Source: Thalassia testudinum
Taxonomy: Eukaryota; Streptophyta; Magnoliopsida; Alismatales; Hydrocharitaceae
Length of the DNA stretch: 64,000 bases
NCBI GenBank assembly: GCA_037157565.1
Contig: JAZHRO010000050.1
Span: 41,398,501-41,462,500, forward strand
Direction of reading: 5' to 3'
In this document: piece by piece, positions 43,522 to 55,354 of the stretch
Layout of the letters: every line of letters starts with the position of its first letter
Position numbering within the stretch: the stretch's first letter is position 1
Notes under the pieces: generated by a model
Told to the model about the DNA's origin: nothing
Database searches by the model: none
The model's input: the letters and a program-made list of their open reading frames with translations, nothing else
Translations under genes and position numbers: made by a program

Positions 43522-45137
43522 TGTTTAGTGTGAAATCGTGTTTTTAAGATAATTAAGTCGTAGTATAGCACGAAAATACGTCGAAACAAATAAAAAATAA
43601 CGAGATGATGAGTCCTGATCGAACTTAGGAAGGCAGAAAATGACTTGATTTTAACACTAATTTAGAACTAACTATAACTAAATACTAATCACAATAGATT
43701 TAAAGCAATTCAGATAATTATCTATCATGAGTTGTAAATAGAACTATAACTAGAACATGCATTACTAAAACTAGATTTAAAAATAACTATCTAAGCTACT
43801 AGAACAAGGGCACCAAGGGTGGTCCTTGGTGGCTTTTTGACAGGTTGGGGAGAGAAGCAGCGACGCACCATGGTGGTCTTGATGGATGCCTCAGAGGAAG
43901 ACAGTGCTGGAGATGTCTAAAGGGATAAATGGAGGAAGAGATGGCTTTAGATTGGGGCTTTGGGGTCCTTTTTATAGTTAAATTGAGGGGCAAAGTAGGT
44001 ATTTGACTCCCAAACTTGTGTATCAACCTTGGATTAATCAGATCCCTCGATCGGGAGATAACGGATTTGATTTCACCACAAAATAACCTTCATAACGCCT
44101 TATACGCGTGCAACGCATAGGATTTCACCATGTGTCGGTTGCTAAACCGCTCGCCCATTGCCTCGCACCCTTCATTGCATGCGTGCGTGTGCAATTCACC
44201 TCAATCGTCCGATCGTAAAAACATACGCTGCATCGCATTTTAAATTGCGCATGCAACGTCACGTTAACATGTGCATGTATCTCCACATTCGCCGCATCGC
44301 CTAATCAGACACGTGATAGCGTGCCACGCTTTCTCCTTCGCTCCACTCGATTTCCATTGCACGGCTCAATTCCATCCGCACCCCACCGCCTTGCCAATTT
44401 CCTCTCCATGCGTTTCAAGCGTGCATCACTCGCTGTTACACAACGGCGCTCTCTACTACACTATGACCGCGAATGGTCATTGTTATGATTTATCGTTTGG
44501 CCACCCTCAACCGTTGGATGGAGATCCAATGGCTGAGAGAGATTCCTTCTTGATGAAGGCGTGGAGAGGTGGGTGACGTGGTGCTCTGTGGCCATTGGAT
44601 GACAATCCAACGACCCACAAGGCACATGGAACTCCTTCAGTGGATGGGTGCGGTGGCCTTGGGCAGTTATGATGTGCCATGTGGAGCCATCTTGACCGTC
44701 CATCTTCTTTCCTTTGTAGATGGTGATGTAGGGCTTTAATCGAGGCAATTCTCGTTGATGGACTACGATAGTTGGTCTGGATCCATCCGCAAGGTCGAAT
44801 TTGGTATCTAAGGTTCAGATTTGCATTTCCTTGCTTCTTCGCCTTTACTCCTCCGCAGACTTCATAAGCTGCTACGGGAGTCTGATCAAGACAATCTCAG
44901 AAGCATTGGACTCCCGTCGTCATCCTGAACAGATTTGTACAATCAGATTTATCATCTGCGACCCTGAATTACCTACAATTATTATTACCTCTCAATTATA
45001 ACATAAAATATTATTAGTATTGACAAAGCTAGCAAGTCAACTATGATGCAAAATAAGTTGCTCATGCATGCATTATTCCTACATTAGGCTAGGATCTAAC
45101 TTAATTCAAGTAGATTAGGATCTGTGATTGCTGCTCA
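43522..45137 (-). repeat. C 5' LTR (right copy)
   Basis: About 1.6 kb, partner of 33468-35079. TATA (CTATAAAAAG, minus) at about 43968-43977. The GTTGGAT-type hairpins persist near 44511-44536 and 44595-44612 with changes. It ends near gctgctca, then F sequence resumes. Confidence 0.8.
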
Positions 45138-45870
45138 ATTTGGTGCCCAAAACTTAAGCCCATGCCTAATAAGGACACCTCTTTGAGCATGGAATCTGAG
45201 ACTAGATTAGACCAAAGTCAAGTTGATAACTCCATGCATCATGATTTGTTCGCTGATGGAAATCTTGATCTTAAATCAGGTTCAGAACCTGATTGTCACA
45301 AATTCTCCGATGATTTCAAATCGTACTCTAATTTTGGAGAACCATTGTTTCCAGATAATTATGGGCCAGTTTAGTACCTCAGTATCCATGATCCGTTCTT
45401 TGATTCTGATTCTAAGGTCGATGATTTAGAACTTGAAGAATCCACACCTCATACAGAACCTTTCAAAACCCGATCCACACTGCGACCAGATTCCATATGA
45501 TTCACCACCATCATTCGATAGAGAATCGAACACTGATCCAAATGAAAACCACATTCCACCCCACTCTAATTCCACCAGTAGGGTTGTTACATTTTCCACT
45601 GATCCATTATCATTTGAGGATCCCTACTCTGACCAGGTTGAGTCGATTCAGCCAAACCCCAGATTCATATTTCCACATCTTTTTGAGCCACAAAGCATCT
45701 GGTGGGCTCCACACCTATTGATTCATATTTCTCAACCCACCAAACTGATTGGGTTTAGTCTGCATCATCAGCCTATCGATTTGAACAAGGACCTGGTTGG
45801 ACCAACCAGACTACTCATCAAGATAATTGTTCAACAAAATTCCTCCAATCTAACCACCCCTTCTCCTTGA
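45138..45870 (+). pseudogene. F: orphan ORF remnant, C-terminal part
   Basis: Continues the F frame after C. Shared with B: FSDDFKS against LSDNFRS in the acidic part, then the C-terminal block (IWWAPHLLIHI, IGFSLHHQP, VGPTRLLIK) with about three quarters of residues identical over 65 positions by eye. A stop near 45373 and a frameshift near 45430 break it. It ends just before the post-ORF motif (ttggctgaaggcattgaat, from 45883). The DNA of this end contains a 17-bp inverted repeat (CTGGTTGG a CCAACCAG, 45793-45809), also present in B. Confidence 0.75.
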
Positions 45871-46137
45871 CCACCATCTACTTGGCTGAAGGCATTGAAT
45901 TTAGCCCTTAATGAGAGGCTACTTGCCATTCCAAAAACCCAAGACCCTTCTGATCATCTTTTTGATCTACACTTCTATTTCACTTTAAGGTTCAACTTTA
46001 GAATAGTCGACTCCACCTTTGAACTTGTATCAAAGCTTGAAATTGTCTGCAATAGTCATCCCAACCCATTCACCCACCCTTTGTCCCTGTCAAGGTTGGA
46101 TGTATTGGTGATAAATCACTAATGTATCTGTTTCGAC

Positions 46138-46624
46138 AGGTTTGGGCATATCAATATCATCTGCAGTATCGTTTTTCTAGGATGTCGACCATATATCACC
46201 GATATTATGATATATTGCCAATATACTAGATTATATGGCCAAAATATTAGTCATATATTGCCAAGATGGTGGTGCTAGGTGGGCGGGAAAGGCTGGGTAC
46301 AAAAGGGCTTCGGTCTAGAAAAGGGGCTACTGGGTGAGGAAACACTGGGTTTAAAAAAGGTTGTTGGGCTGTTGGGCAAGGAAACACTAGGTTTAAAAGA
46401 GGTTGTTGGGCGGGAAGGGGGAAACACTAGGTTTGGGTCACACACACATACACACACACGTTTCTTATGATGTATTACTCATAAAAATGTTAGCTTTAAA
46501 TATTTTTTAATATTTTATGCCTTTTTAAGCTATTTCACCAAAATTCACCGATATCAGCGGTATTCACCAATATATCCCTTTTTTTCACTTGTCGATACGA
46601 TATCAATATCGATATTTGAAACCT
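46138..46624. mobile_element. MITE-like insertion in F
   Basis: About 487 bp absent from the same place in B. The two ends are imperfect inverted repeats: AGGTTTGGGCATATCAATAT on the left against AGGTTTCAAATATCGATATT from the right end. The interior has GATATC/TATCGG-rich ends, three tandem copies of a 46-bp unit (ggaaacactrggtttaaaa, about 46335-46435), and a short CA repeat (46440-46460). No coding capacity. The superfamily is undetermined because target duplications are unclear. Confidence 0.5.
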
Positions 46625-46680
46625 AGGTCCCTATTCTAAACCTTGAACCAAACTGAATTCATACCCACCTGTTTTACAAT

Positions 46681-48030
46681 GACATTGCAAAACTTAGGCA
46701 TGGAGGGGTGTTAAAGTGTAAAACAAATGGAAATCCAATTCTCTAAGGTGTTCTCACAAAAAAAATACATATTGAAAAAGAAAGAGAGAAAATAGAGAAA
46801 GGGGAGGAAAATTTTTGAACTTGATTGAAAATCTTTCTTGTGGAGGAAAAAAGGAGGAAAAAAGGAAGAATGCCAAAAGGAGCAAAATCAAAGGAAATCA
46901 ATAGTCTTAGCAATTTATTATGGATCTACTTAAGTTCTAGACCAAATCAGAACAAGGATTAAGTCTTGAAGTGCCGAAGATAAGGGGATTAGTAAGAGTG
47001 CTAATCTTAGGCCTTTTGGGCCTATTCTAGAGCTTAAGCACTCATGTATTTGTTACGATCCGGATTAGCCTCAAGAGGTTGAGGAAAGTGCGAGGCTGAT
47101 GTATTAAGTCTAAGGCTTAGGGATTATTCATCCCCATTGCTTGCCCTTTGGTTTGTGGGACTTGGTAACCTAAGCACCCAAAATTCACACACTAGTCTGG
47201 CTCAGTGAGCTTAATGAAGAAATAATGCCAAAAGTGTCTGTTCTAGAAAAGAATTTCCCGAAGATGTAGTTTAGGAGTGGCTCGAAGACACAAGTTGATT
47301 GGACGAGTTTCTGGCGTGGAGAGGTGGAATGAAAAATAATCCCCTCGAAGATGTGTAATAACATGTCTCCTCGATGCTTGCCTCCTAGGATATCTAAATA
47401 TCCTACCAGGGGCACGTAAGCACATTATGCTGGTCCAAGTGCCATAGGCAGGAGTATCCCGAAATGTTGATTGCCAAGGCCTAAATTTAGATACAGAATG
47501 CCATGGGTGGCACTATCTCGAAGTGTCGAAAGCTAGGGTTCTCGGGGCCACCATAGGCAGTGCTATCTCGAAGCATCAAAATCTAGGGACCCTTCAAGGA
47601 TTGATGGTGGGGATGAAGAATCTAAGACAGACCATGTTTAAGGCTAATCCGATGCTGGATTTAAGGGAATAAAAAAAGAAAAGAGAGAAAACTCTCAAAA
47701 ATTGAAAAATCCCTCTCTTACCAAAAATGCACTAGCAAACTGAACTTGGACTTGATATGTCTACACACGGGTGTTTTAACCGTTGGGTTTATCGAACCTC
47801 TAGGCAGTCTTTGTGGGCCTTAGAAATCTCTGTAGCATATCCAAGGCTGACGTTGGTCAGGTCTGGATCTTGGCTGATACTTAAATACCAATAGGCCTAT
47901 TGTTGGTATTCTAATCTGATTTCTAAAGAAGAGGCATAATCAGGCATCTGAATATCAGAAACATGGTCCAGAGATTTAGTTCTTTCCATGAGATTTTACT
48001 AGGTTCTAACAAAAGTTAAGCATGGGGGTA
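46681..48030 (+). other. F 3' spacer with two polypurine-like tracts
   Basis: The internal motif (46681-46710) reads gacattgcaaaac then ttaggcatggaggggtg; the terminal tract (48020-48030, gcatgggggta) abuts the 3' LTR. Between them are the triple repeat (about 47440-47600; units with ctatctcgaag, gccatgggtgg and tagggttc blocks) shared with B, and purine-rich runs (46755-46870, 47665-47720). No gene. Confidence 0.7.
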
Positions 48031-50645
48031 TGATGGTAACATCATCTTTCACCATAACTAGCTTGAATTAGTTGAACTCAAGAGATAAATGCTCCTAAAT
48101 GATCACCTGAGGACCATAATTCCACTCTGATCAGTTTTAAGAAGATAATAAAATAAGGTTAATTCTGTTGTTTTACCATCACATTGCAAGTGCAGAGTAA
48201 CCACGGGGTCACCCAAGGGTTAATTAGAGGTCAATTGAGCATTAAAGACCAAGAAGTTGGTCCACACTGATTGAAATAGGATTTCACACATTTCTAGGGC
48301 GAAAATAGTACACAAAACCCTAATTAATACCTACTTAAATTAAAGATGTTCTAGTTAGAATAAAATTAATCTAAACCTCCTAAAATTCATAGAAAAATAT
48401 TCTGAGGTTTGATACCTTTCGTTTGACCATGGGAACCCATTTTGACCAAGAATAGTGTTTCAAGATGGGAATTTGCCCTAATTTAGGCTTCTATGCAATT
48501 GTCCCAGTTAAGTATGGTCAAAACCCAAATCCAAGTTCACCATTAGATTCCTTAAGTCCAAATTTGATTAAGACCAAAATTTGCGGCCAATCAAAGTCCA
48601 TCTTGACCTAGTTTGCACTTCAGTCCCTAAAGATCTCTATTTTTCACAATCAACCCCTCAACTTTCAAGTTTCTAATGTTTACCCCCCTAACTTTCTAGT
48701 CACTTTCACATATATGCTCCTACCACCATTGATTGGTCAACCGTGCAGCACTGACCTTTGGCCAAGCTTGAAACCCCATTAAACCTACAGTAAATCCCAC
48801 CAAATTTGGTGGGATTGATGTTTACACGCTGAGGAATCATTTGAACACAATTTGAGACGCGAATCATGAGAAAAAAGAGCGCACAAATCCGAGGAAATTG
48901 TGGGGAGTTTCTTAATTCCAAATCTGAAGTTTGGGATCTAATTTCCTTTTATAGCTCAATTTTGACCTTTATAAGAGCTCCCCTAAGTCCCAGCATTCGA
49001 GTCAGCTAGGTTTTAGGCCAAAACACTTCTTCCTCCTCTCTGGCCGTCTCCGACCTCAACTCCGGTGACACCACCCTCCATCCTCCTACAGCCTCCCAAA
49101 GGACAAATTGGGAGAGTCTCCCTCTTTCTCACCTTCATCCTACTCTAGCCAACCAAAGCAGAAGCTCTCTACCCTTCTCTTCCTCGTCGTCCTCATCACC
49201 AGAGAATTCACCTCCTCCACCCCTGACAAGTCAAGCGAGTGCGAATCTCCCCATCTTTCATCCCTTAGATGAGATCTATCTACTCCTCTACCTCTCTAGA
49301 TAACTCCCAAACCCTTAACGTCTCAATCCAACCGCTGTTCACCTACCTCCCCCATCATCTTCTCCAACGACGACCACACCTCCGATAAGGCTGCCACACC
49401 ACTCCACTCCACCAAACCATCTGCTTCCACGTCCAGAAGCTTTGCCGGATCACCCTCATCAAAACCACCAACGCAATTTCACAAAAACATAGCCACTCCA
49501 CTCCACCAGCCAACCCACCTCTCCATCTTCATCCCCGACGTCATCCGGCCACCTGACACCCTCACACACAAAATTGCCACCACCAACGCACTCTACACAA
49601 TCCAGCAATCCTCATGAGCATTTTGATTGGGACATTAAGCCTGTGTTTCATGTTACAGGCCCACACCTGATTGAGCTTTAACTCCTTCGTCATCTGGCGC
49701 CATTCACCGTCTGCCAACCTCACTTCCAACTCTAGGCACTACGGAAGACCACCACGAAGCTACCTACAGCTTCAATCAAAGAAGGAGGCAAAGCAACATT
49801 AGTAGTTGACGTGGATACCCACACGTTACATACCTAAAGAACAAGGACTAAACAAGTCCCATATCATAGGATACAAAGCTACGACTGGCGTATGAGTTGG
49901 TTTTGGTGAGAAGGCTTTTCACCTCTACACCGAGGAGTAAGGTCCCTCTCACCTTACGCATTACACTCCTCGCTCACTACCCACACCAGTGAGCTTGGAC
50001 CTGACCCGGATCCGATTACCCGATTAACATCCCGATTAGAGGAAAATCTAAGGAGGGTGGGGGTGGTTTTGCATTGGGTTTCGTGCCCTATTGCCTCAAG
50101 ATACATGCTAATACGCTCAATACTTAGCCATCTCTAAGGCTTTGTGCTCTATGACTTGTGCTTAAGTCTTGCTGACTTAAGTTGTCTGACCTTAGGGTCA
50201 TATGTCTCTTGTGCCTTGAGACATTGTGGACATATTTGAGTATTGTGCTGCTTGGCTACTCTAGATATTTGGCTGATTGGTTTGAGACACTATTGGAAAT
50301 TTTGATTTGGCTTGAAACATGGGATATGTGCTTAATCAATGGTGATTTAAATCACTATTTTTAGAGTTTTTCTATTCTTTTTATCCAATTGATTTTTGAG
50401 ATACTATTGCTATCATTGAATATATTTTTGAGTATATTTTTATTCATTGAATATCATTCTTGTGGTTAATCATTGTGCTCATTATCTATATTTGCAATTA
50501 GTGTATGAATTCCATATTTACTCCCTATGAACAACCTCAGACTCATTTCTATTTTCAAGAACTTATAAATTTTAAATGCTGTATCAATTTTCATTGCTAT
50601 ACTACGATGCAATCATTTCTTAAGCACGATAATTTTCGAATAACA
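48031..50645 (+). repeat. F 3' LTR
   Basis: 2,615 bp from TGATGGTAAC to cgaataaca. Possible TATA boxes at 48945-48955 (cttttatagc) and 48967-48976 (ctttataaga). R-U5 is about 1.65 kb and partly GC-rich (49000-50030). It belongs to the same family as solo LTR S. Only its last 440 bp match the 5' side of F. It ends directly against the internal polypurine motif of H. Confidence 0.8.
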
Positions 50646-50829
50646 CCACCCCATGCCTATCGGGCACAATGTCCTCATTGGAAAATAAATGCATGCAAGG
50701 GAGTCAGGAAAGAAATCACTTGAGTTTCAACTCTGTACCTGATCAGCTTGAAGCCAATGGGTTGCCTCCCAGGAAGCGCTAAGTTTATTGCCTCCAACTG
50801 GGCAAAGTTCTAAGTTAACCCTCAATGAG

Positions 50830-52050
50830 GATTACAACTTCCTTTGGGGGATCCTGGGCAAGAAAATGTTTCAATATTTATCCCATTCTTAGGATCAGGA
50901 ATTCTACCACCCCTCTCAAAAATGTCTGACTACCCAGTAAGGTCCCATCCACTTGGATCGCAACTTCCCAGGAAACACCTTAAGTCATGCATCAAATAGC
51001 CAGACTTGTTGATTTGGCTTGAAGGTTTTTCTATTAATATGTCAGTTGTGGACAGCTTTCATCTTCTCATATATTCTACTATTCTCATAAGCATCCCGAC
51101 GTAATTCCTCGAGCTCAGAGAGCTGAAGCTTCCTTTGAATACTAGCCATATGGGAATCCATATTGTAGTGCTTGACGTCCTAATAGGCCCAGTGTTCCAA
51201 CTTAACTAAAAGGTGACAAGCTTTGCCAAAGACAAAGCGGTATGGTGACATGCCAATTGGAGTCTTATAGGTGGTCCTATATGCCCAAAGGGCATCATCT
51301 AGTTAGGTGGACCAATCCTTCTAGTTAGGTCTCACTATCTTTTGTAGGATATTCTTAATCTACCTATTTGAGACCTCAGTTTTTCCGTTCGTATGCAGGT
51401 GATACTGGGTGGCAATACAGTGAGTAACCCCGTATTTCTTATGGCACAAAACTAGACATTAATGAAGTGAATCCCACCATCACTGATCATGGCCTTGGGT
51501 ATCCCGAATCGGAAGAAGATGTTCTTAACAAAATCCATGATAGCCTTGTGATCACACTTTTGAGCAAGGACGACTTCAATCCATTTCGTGACATAGTCTA
51601 CTGAGGCTAGTATGGTCATGGTCCCTAGAGTCTAGCATCTAGTGCAGGCTTTAGCAAAGTTGTGTGCTTCCTTAAATAGTGATGGCCAATAAAAATCAAA
51701 CTGCAAAACTTTTGCAACCATCACTTTCTAGAAAAGTGGCCACCACACTCTTGATCATAGCAAAAGGATAGCAAACTTTGAACATCCTCCTCAGGAATAC
51801 ATCTCCTAATGATCTGATCAGCACAGTCTAAACAACATGGGGTCATCCCAGAAGTAACATTTAGCCTCAGCCAAGAACTTGTCCCGCTATTGTCTAGAAC
51901 AGCCTTAAGGAATTTGCCCCACCACTAAGTAATTAACTAAGTCTGCATACCAAGGGAGACTCTTTCTCTGCATAGCCAAAATTTGCTCATCAAGAAATGT
52001 ATCAATCACAGGTAGTGAAGGTCCAATACCCTCTAGGTGAAGTCCTGATA
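50830..52050 (-). pseudogene. H: integrase remnant
   Basis: Many stops and frameshifts, but the domain order is clear on the minus strand. The HHCC-type zinc-binding region lies near 51640-51850 (CGGHFS, then FAKACTRC). The catalytic core has VDYVTKWIE (first Asp, near 51600), FGIPKAMISDGG (second Asp, near 51490) and HTNGKTEVSNR (Glu, near 51375). A GPY-type C-terminal module (RSKWMGPYWV) lies near 50950. It would insert cDNA into chromosomes; this copy cannot function. The frame ends near 50830, just before the post-pol motif, with no orphan ORF between. Confidence 0.8.
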
Positions 52051-52099
52051 AGTGGTTGGCTACAACATTTTTGGATCTAACCTTGTCTTGTACTTCCAG

Positions 52100-52440
52100 G
52101 TCAAATTCCTATAGGAGTAGGATCCATATGATCAACTTGGGTTTACTATCCTTTTTGGCTAACAAGTGTTGGATAGCTGAGTGGTTAGTGTAGATGATCA
52201 CGTGGGATCCTAGAAGGTAAGATCGAAACTCTTCTAATCCAAAAACTACGGTAAGCAACTCCTTTTCTGTTATAGTATAATTTTGTTGAGCCTTATCTAA
52301 CTTTTGCTTGTGTACTAGATCACCATGGGTTTCTTCTCCCATCTTTGTCCTAAGACAGTTCCAATAGCAAAATCTGATGCATCGTACATTATCTCAAAGT
52401 CCCGGGACCAATCTGGGGGTTGTAAAATAGGTGTAGTCGA
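52100..52440 (-). pseudogene. H: RNase H remnant
   Basis: A 77-codon frame (52342-52109) carries [20 protein letters not shown] and [13 protein letters not shown], then KPKLIIW. In intact gypsy copies the second motif is TDH; here the catalytic Asp is Asn. A frameshift separates it from RT. The domain would remove RNA from RNA-DNA hybrids during reverse transcription. Confidence 0.8.
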
Positions 52441-53602
52441 GACTGTATCCCTTAAAGTGGTGTGTCTTTGATGAAATCAGGTGTCATGTCAAATTGCAAA
52501 TCATTGGCTAGAAGGTCAGTTAAGGGTTTGGATGTCTTAGAGAAGTCTTTTATGAACCTTCTGTAAGAGCCAATGTGTCCTAGGAAATATCTAATTTGTT
52601 TGACCAATCTAGGAGGTGGTAGTTTGGAAATTAGGTCAACTTTAGCTCGATCAACTTCTATTCCCCTATGTGAAACGATGTGACTGAGAACAATCCTTCT
52701 TGAACCATAAAATGGCTCTTTTCCCAGCTTAAAGTAAGGTTGATCTCGATACATTACTTTAGGATTTTCTCCAGGTTGCTGAGGTAGTGGTCGAATGAGT
52801 CTCCAAAGATGGAGAAATCTACCATAAAGACCTCTAGGTATTCACCCACCATCTCAGAGAAAATGGCTACCATGCATCACTGAAAGGTAGCGGGTGCGTT
52901 GCATAACCCGAATGGCTTACAACGGAATGCAAACATGCCATATGGGCAAGTGAACGTGATCTTCTCTTGATCCTCAGGTGCAATAGTAACCTGGTTATAT
53001 CTTAAATATCCATCCAGGAAATAGAAATATTTTCGCCCTGCCAATCGTTTGAGAATCTGATCAATGAATGGCAGGGGGAAATCATCCTTCTTAGTAGCCT
53101 CATTCAACTTCCTGTGGTGGTGTGGGTAGGGATGGATTTGCTTGATCATTTGTAATGGTGAGCTTAGCCTTCTTTGGTACCACTTGAGTAGGTCACACCC
53201 AAGGGCTATCGAAAATCGGATGGACGATTCCCGCATCAAGCCATTTAATAATCTCTTTTTTAATGGCCTCTTGCATGGTAGGGTTCATTTTCCTTTGCAT
53301 CTGGCAAGAAGGTCGAGTCCCATCTTCTAAGTAGATCTTGTGAGTACAATAGCTAGGACTAATTCCACTTAAATCAGAGATTGTCCACCCAATTGTTGCC
53401 CTGTGTTCAGAAAGAGTTGCAGTCAACCTAGGCTCTTGGTCCCTGGTTAGGTGTGCATTGATAATCATAAGGAAGGTATGATCAGGCCCTATGAAGATAT
53501 ACTTGAGGTTGTCGGGTAGAGGTTTCAATTCAAGTGAGGGTGGTACAATGTTGGACAGGTAAGGGAAGGGAGGGAGTTAAGTGACATCAATCTCCTTAGG
53601 TG
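52440..53602 (-). pseudogene. H: reverse transcriptase remnant
   Basis: Starts beside the T insertion with the protease-RT linker (LELKPLPDNLKYIFIG), then IGWTISDLSGISPSYC and DAGIVHPI (53528-53193), YFYFLDGY and FTCPYGMFAF (53239-52877), the active-site strand near 52809-52829, and the thumb/connection (LGHIGSYRRFIKDFSK, 52754-52452). The active site reads VFMVDFS where VFMDDFS is expected, so the first Asp of the DD pair is Val. Frameshifts occur near 53200 and 52760-52870. Inactive. Confidence 0.85.
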
Positions 53603-55301
53603 TGTTGGTGCTAGAGCACCACGATCGTTTGTTTTGATGATAACAAAACACGTGCCATTTAACATTTGCACTTGGAGTCTTAGATTTCAGGTCAATTGCA
53701 AATGAAGACGTGATTAGACAGAGTTCGAGCTTGTATCCAGGATGGATTGGAGGAGCTTGATAGAGAACAAAGGAGATTCGCAATGAGTGATAGATTGAAG
53801 ATGGAAGGACAAGAAGAATATGATAGAATTCTATTTATTTCTTTCATGTACCTTTATCTTTATTTCCTTGCTCTTTTTTTGTTCCTTAGAACATCATGTT
53901 AAAGGACCTCAAAGTACCCTAACAGTAGTCCTACGAACAACGGCACAACACTAGGATACTTAGATTTTCTGTAGACAACTTAGAAAACCAATATAGGGTT
54001 CAAACAGCCTTTTCAGACGTCTAATTCCAAAAACAGACATCTGATAATGGGTTTTAAGACGTCTGACTGTTGATTCAGACGTCTGATAACAATTAGGCTA
54101 GACTTAGCTAGTTCTGTCTGATGAAATCTGATGTCCATACCTTAGTCCAGATGTCTGATGATTTTGCCAGACATCCAATTAGTGGACCGTTGGCTGGCTT
54201 AACAAACACTGAAGGATATGACCATTAGAGCCTTATCAGACATCCTTAAGCCTTTCCAGACGTTTGATAAATGACCGTTTTACCTCGGTTGACCCTAAAA
54301 TCTCTTCTCAAAGATTTTCTAGCCATTGCACTCTCTTGAAAATCCATTCCCGCAGAAAAGTAGGTTTCCAGATGTCTAGACATAGTTCCAGACATCCTGT
54401 ATGTCACCTGATGGACTTGCACTAGAACCCTGTTTAGATCTTATTCAAGTCAGGAAGAAACCCGCCTAAAATCAGACGTTTGACTTTGATCCCAGACGTC
54501 TTAAACTGATCTTCTAGACGTTTGATGCCGGGATCAGACGTCTGATAACCCTGTCAGTGCAATCATTGTTCCTGATTTCGGCCTAATTCTCTTAGGCTTT
54601 GCACCCAACAGCTATGGAAGCTTTCCAAAGCCTTCCAAAGCCTTCCTAAGGCCTCTATAAATAGAGGGGAGCCTTTGCCACTCAAGATACACCTAGACAC
54701 ACCCAAGCAACATACTTTCCACTCTTTTGTGTCTAAGAAAGGCTCTTTCTCTCCAAGCTCAAGTTCTTCATCTTGAGAGCATCAAGCCTTTCGCACCCGC
54801 TCTCCCGCCACAGTTCACGAGAGCGATGTTGTGCCGTCGTGTAGCCCACACACCCGCATCATCGATTCGACACACTTCCATCAAAGGGGAGTTTCCTAAT
54901 TCCTATAGAAGCTAGGTTTAAATCTTTGTTGGCTCTATAGGACTATATCTGTTATTTAACTTTGTTATTTAGTTGGGTATTCACTTTGCTAATTCCCATT
55001 TCCATCGTAGGACAAAATCCTTCTCGTAAAGAGAAGGGGTTTGAGGTGTGCTACACTCGTACAAAGTAGCATGGTTGTAATTGAGGTTGAATCACCCTCG
55101 TTTAAGTGATTCGTTTAATGGATTTGATCAACTTGGTTGATCGGAAAATCCTAACTCGAGAGGGTTAGGTGGTGGTTTTCACCCGGTTTGGGTTTCCACC
55201 TAAAAATAATTGTGTGCTTTGTGTGATTGAATTTTGTGAGATTGTTTCATATTATATTTCCATAATTTTTTATGTCACCCCCTCCTAGTAGGGAAACTAC
55301 A
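53603..55301 (+). repeat. T LTR 1
   Basis: TGTTGGTGCTAG to gaaactaca, 1,699 bp. U3 carries the GACGTC array (54016-54542), followed by a short tandem ctttccaaagcc repeat and the TATA box TATAAATA (54656-54663), which sits in the palindrome CCTCTATAAATAGAGG (54652-54667). It is followed by the tRNA-Met PBS (tgatatcagagcagg, from 55304). Confidence 0.93.
54016..54542 (+). promoter_or_regulatory. GACGTC doublet array in T LTR 1 U3
   Basis: At least a dozen hexamers of GACGTC, GATGTC or GACATC type, mostly in AGACGTCTGA context, starting at 54016. The doublet layout is the same as in LTR 3, where I measured it. The last is at 54537-54542, about 115 bp before the TATA box. GACGTC is the plant bZIP C-box; actual binding is not shown. 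Confidence 0.8.
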
Positions 55302-55354
55302 ACTGATATCAGAGCAGGTTCTTGCTATTCGGAGTAACACCCAGCAAGAAGATC

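Larger units (their letters stand above)
33468..45137 (-). mobile_element. Element C: Athila-type LTR retrotransposon with gag-protease but no RT or integrase
   Basis: Minus strand. LTRs at 33468-35079 and 43522-45137 begin TGTTGAGCG / TGTTTAGTG. PBS at 43502-43518; decayed gag (about 41300-42560), protease (about 40037-41150), orphan ORF tail (39575-39925), internal polypurine motif (39188-39232), spacer interrupted by solo LTR S, terminal polypurine tract (about 35084-35096). The LTRs differ at many sites, so C is old. Target duplications are not clear (agtgt left, atttg right). Confidence 0.85.
21217..50645 (+). mobile_element. Element F: non-autonomous Athila-type LTR retrotransposon, split by D and C
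   Basis: Pieces in order: 5' LTR remnant (21217-21660), PBS (21664-21680), leader (21688-22759), element D, ORF remnant part 1 (32373-33467), element C, ORF part 2 (45138-45870), a MITE-like insert (46138-46624), internal polypurine motif, 3' spacer, terminal polypurine tract (about 48020-48030) and 3' LTR (48031-50645). Removing D and C rejoins a frame collinear with the B ORF, which proves the nesting. The 5' LTR keeps only the last 440 bp that match the 3' LTR. Confidence 0.85.
50646..53602 (-). mobile_element. Element H, left part: Athila-type Ty3/gypsy pol 3' half
   Basis: Minus-strand element continuing at 62952 after T. It has the internal polypurine motif (50645-50682), the post-pol motif (gggttgcctcccaggaagcgctaag, split around 50759-50783) and decayed integrase, RNase H and RT. 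Order protease-RT-RNaseH-integrase and the motifs mark it as Ty3/gypsy, Athila lineage. Its 3' LTR would be expected further left but is not seen because F abuts here. Confidence 0.85.
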
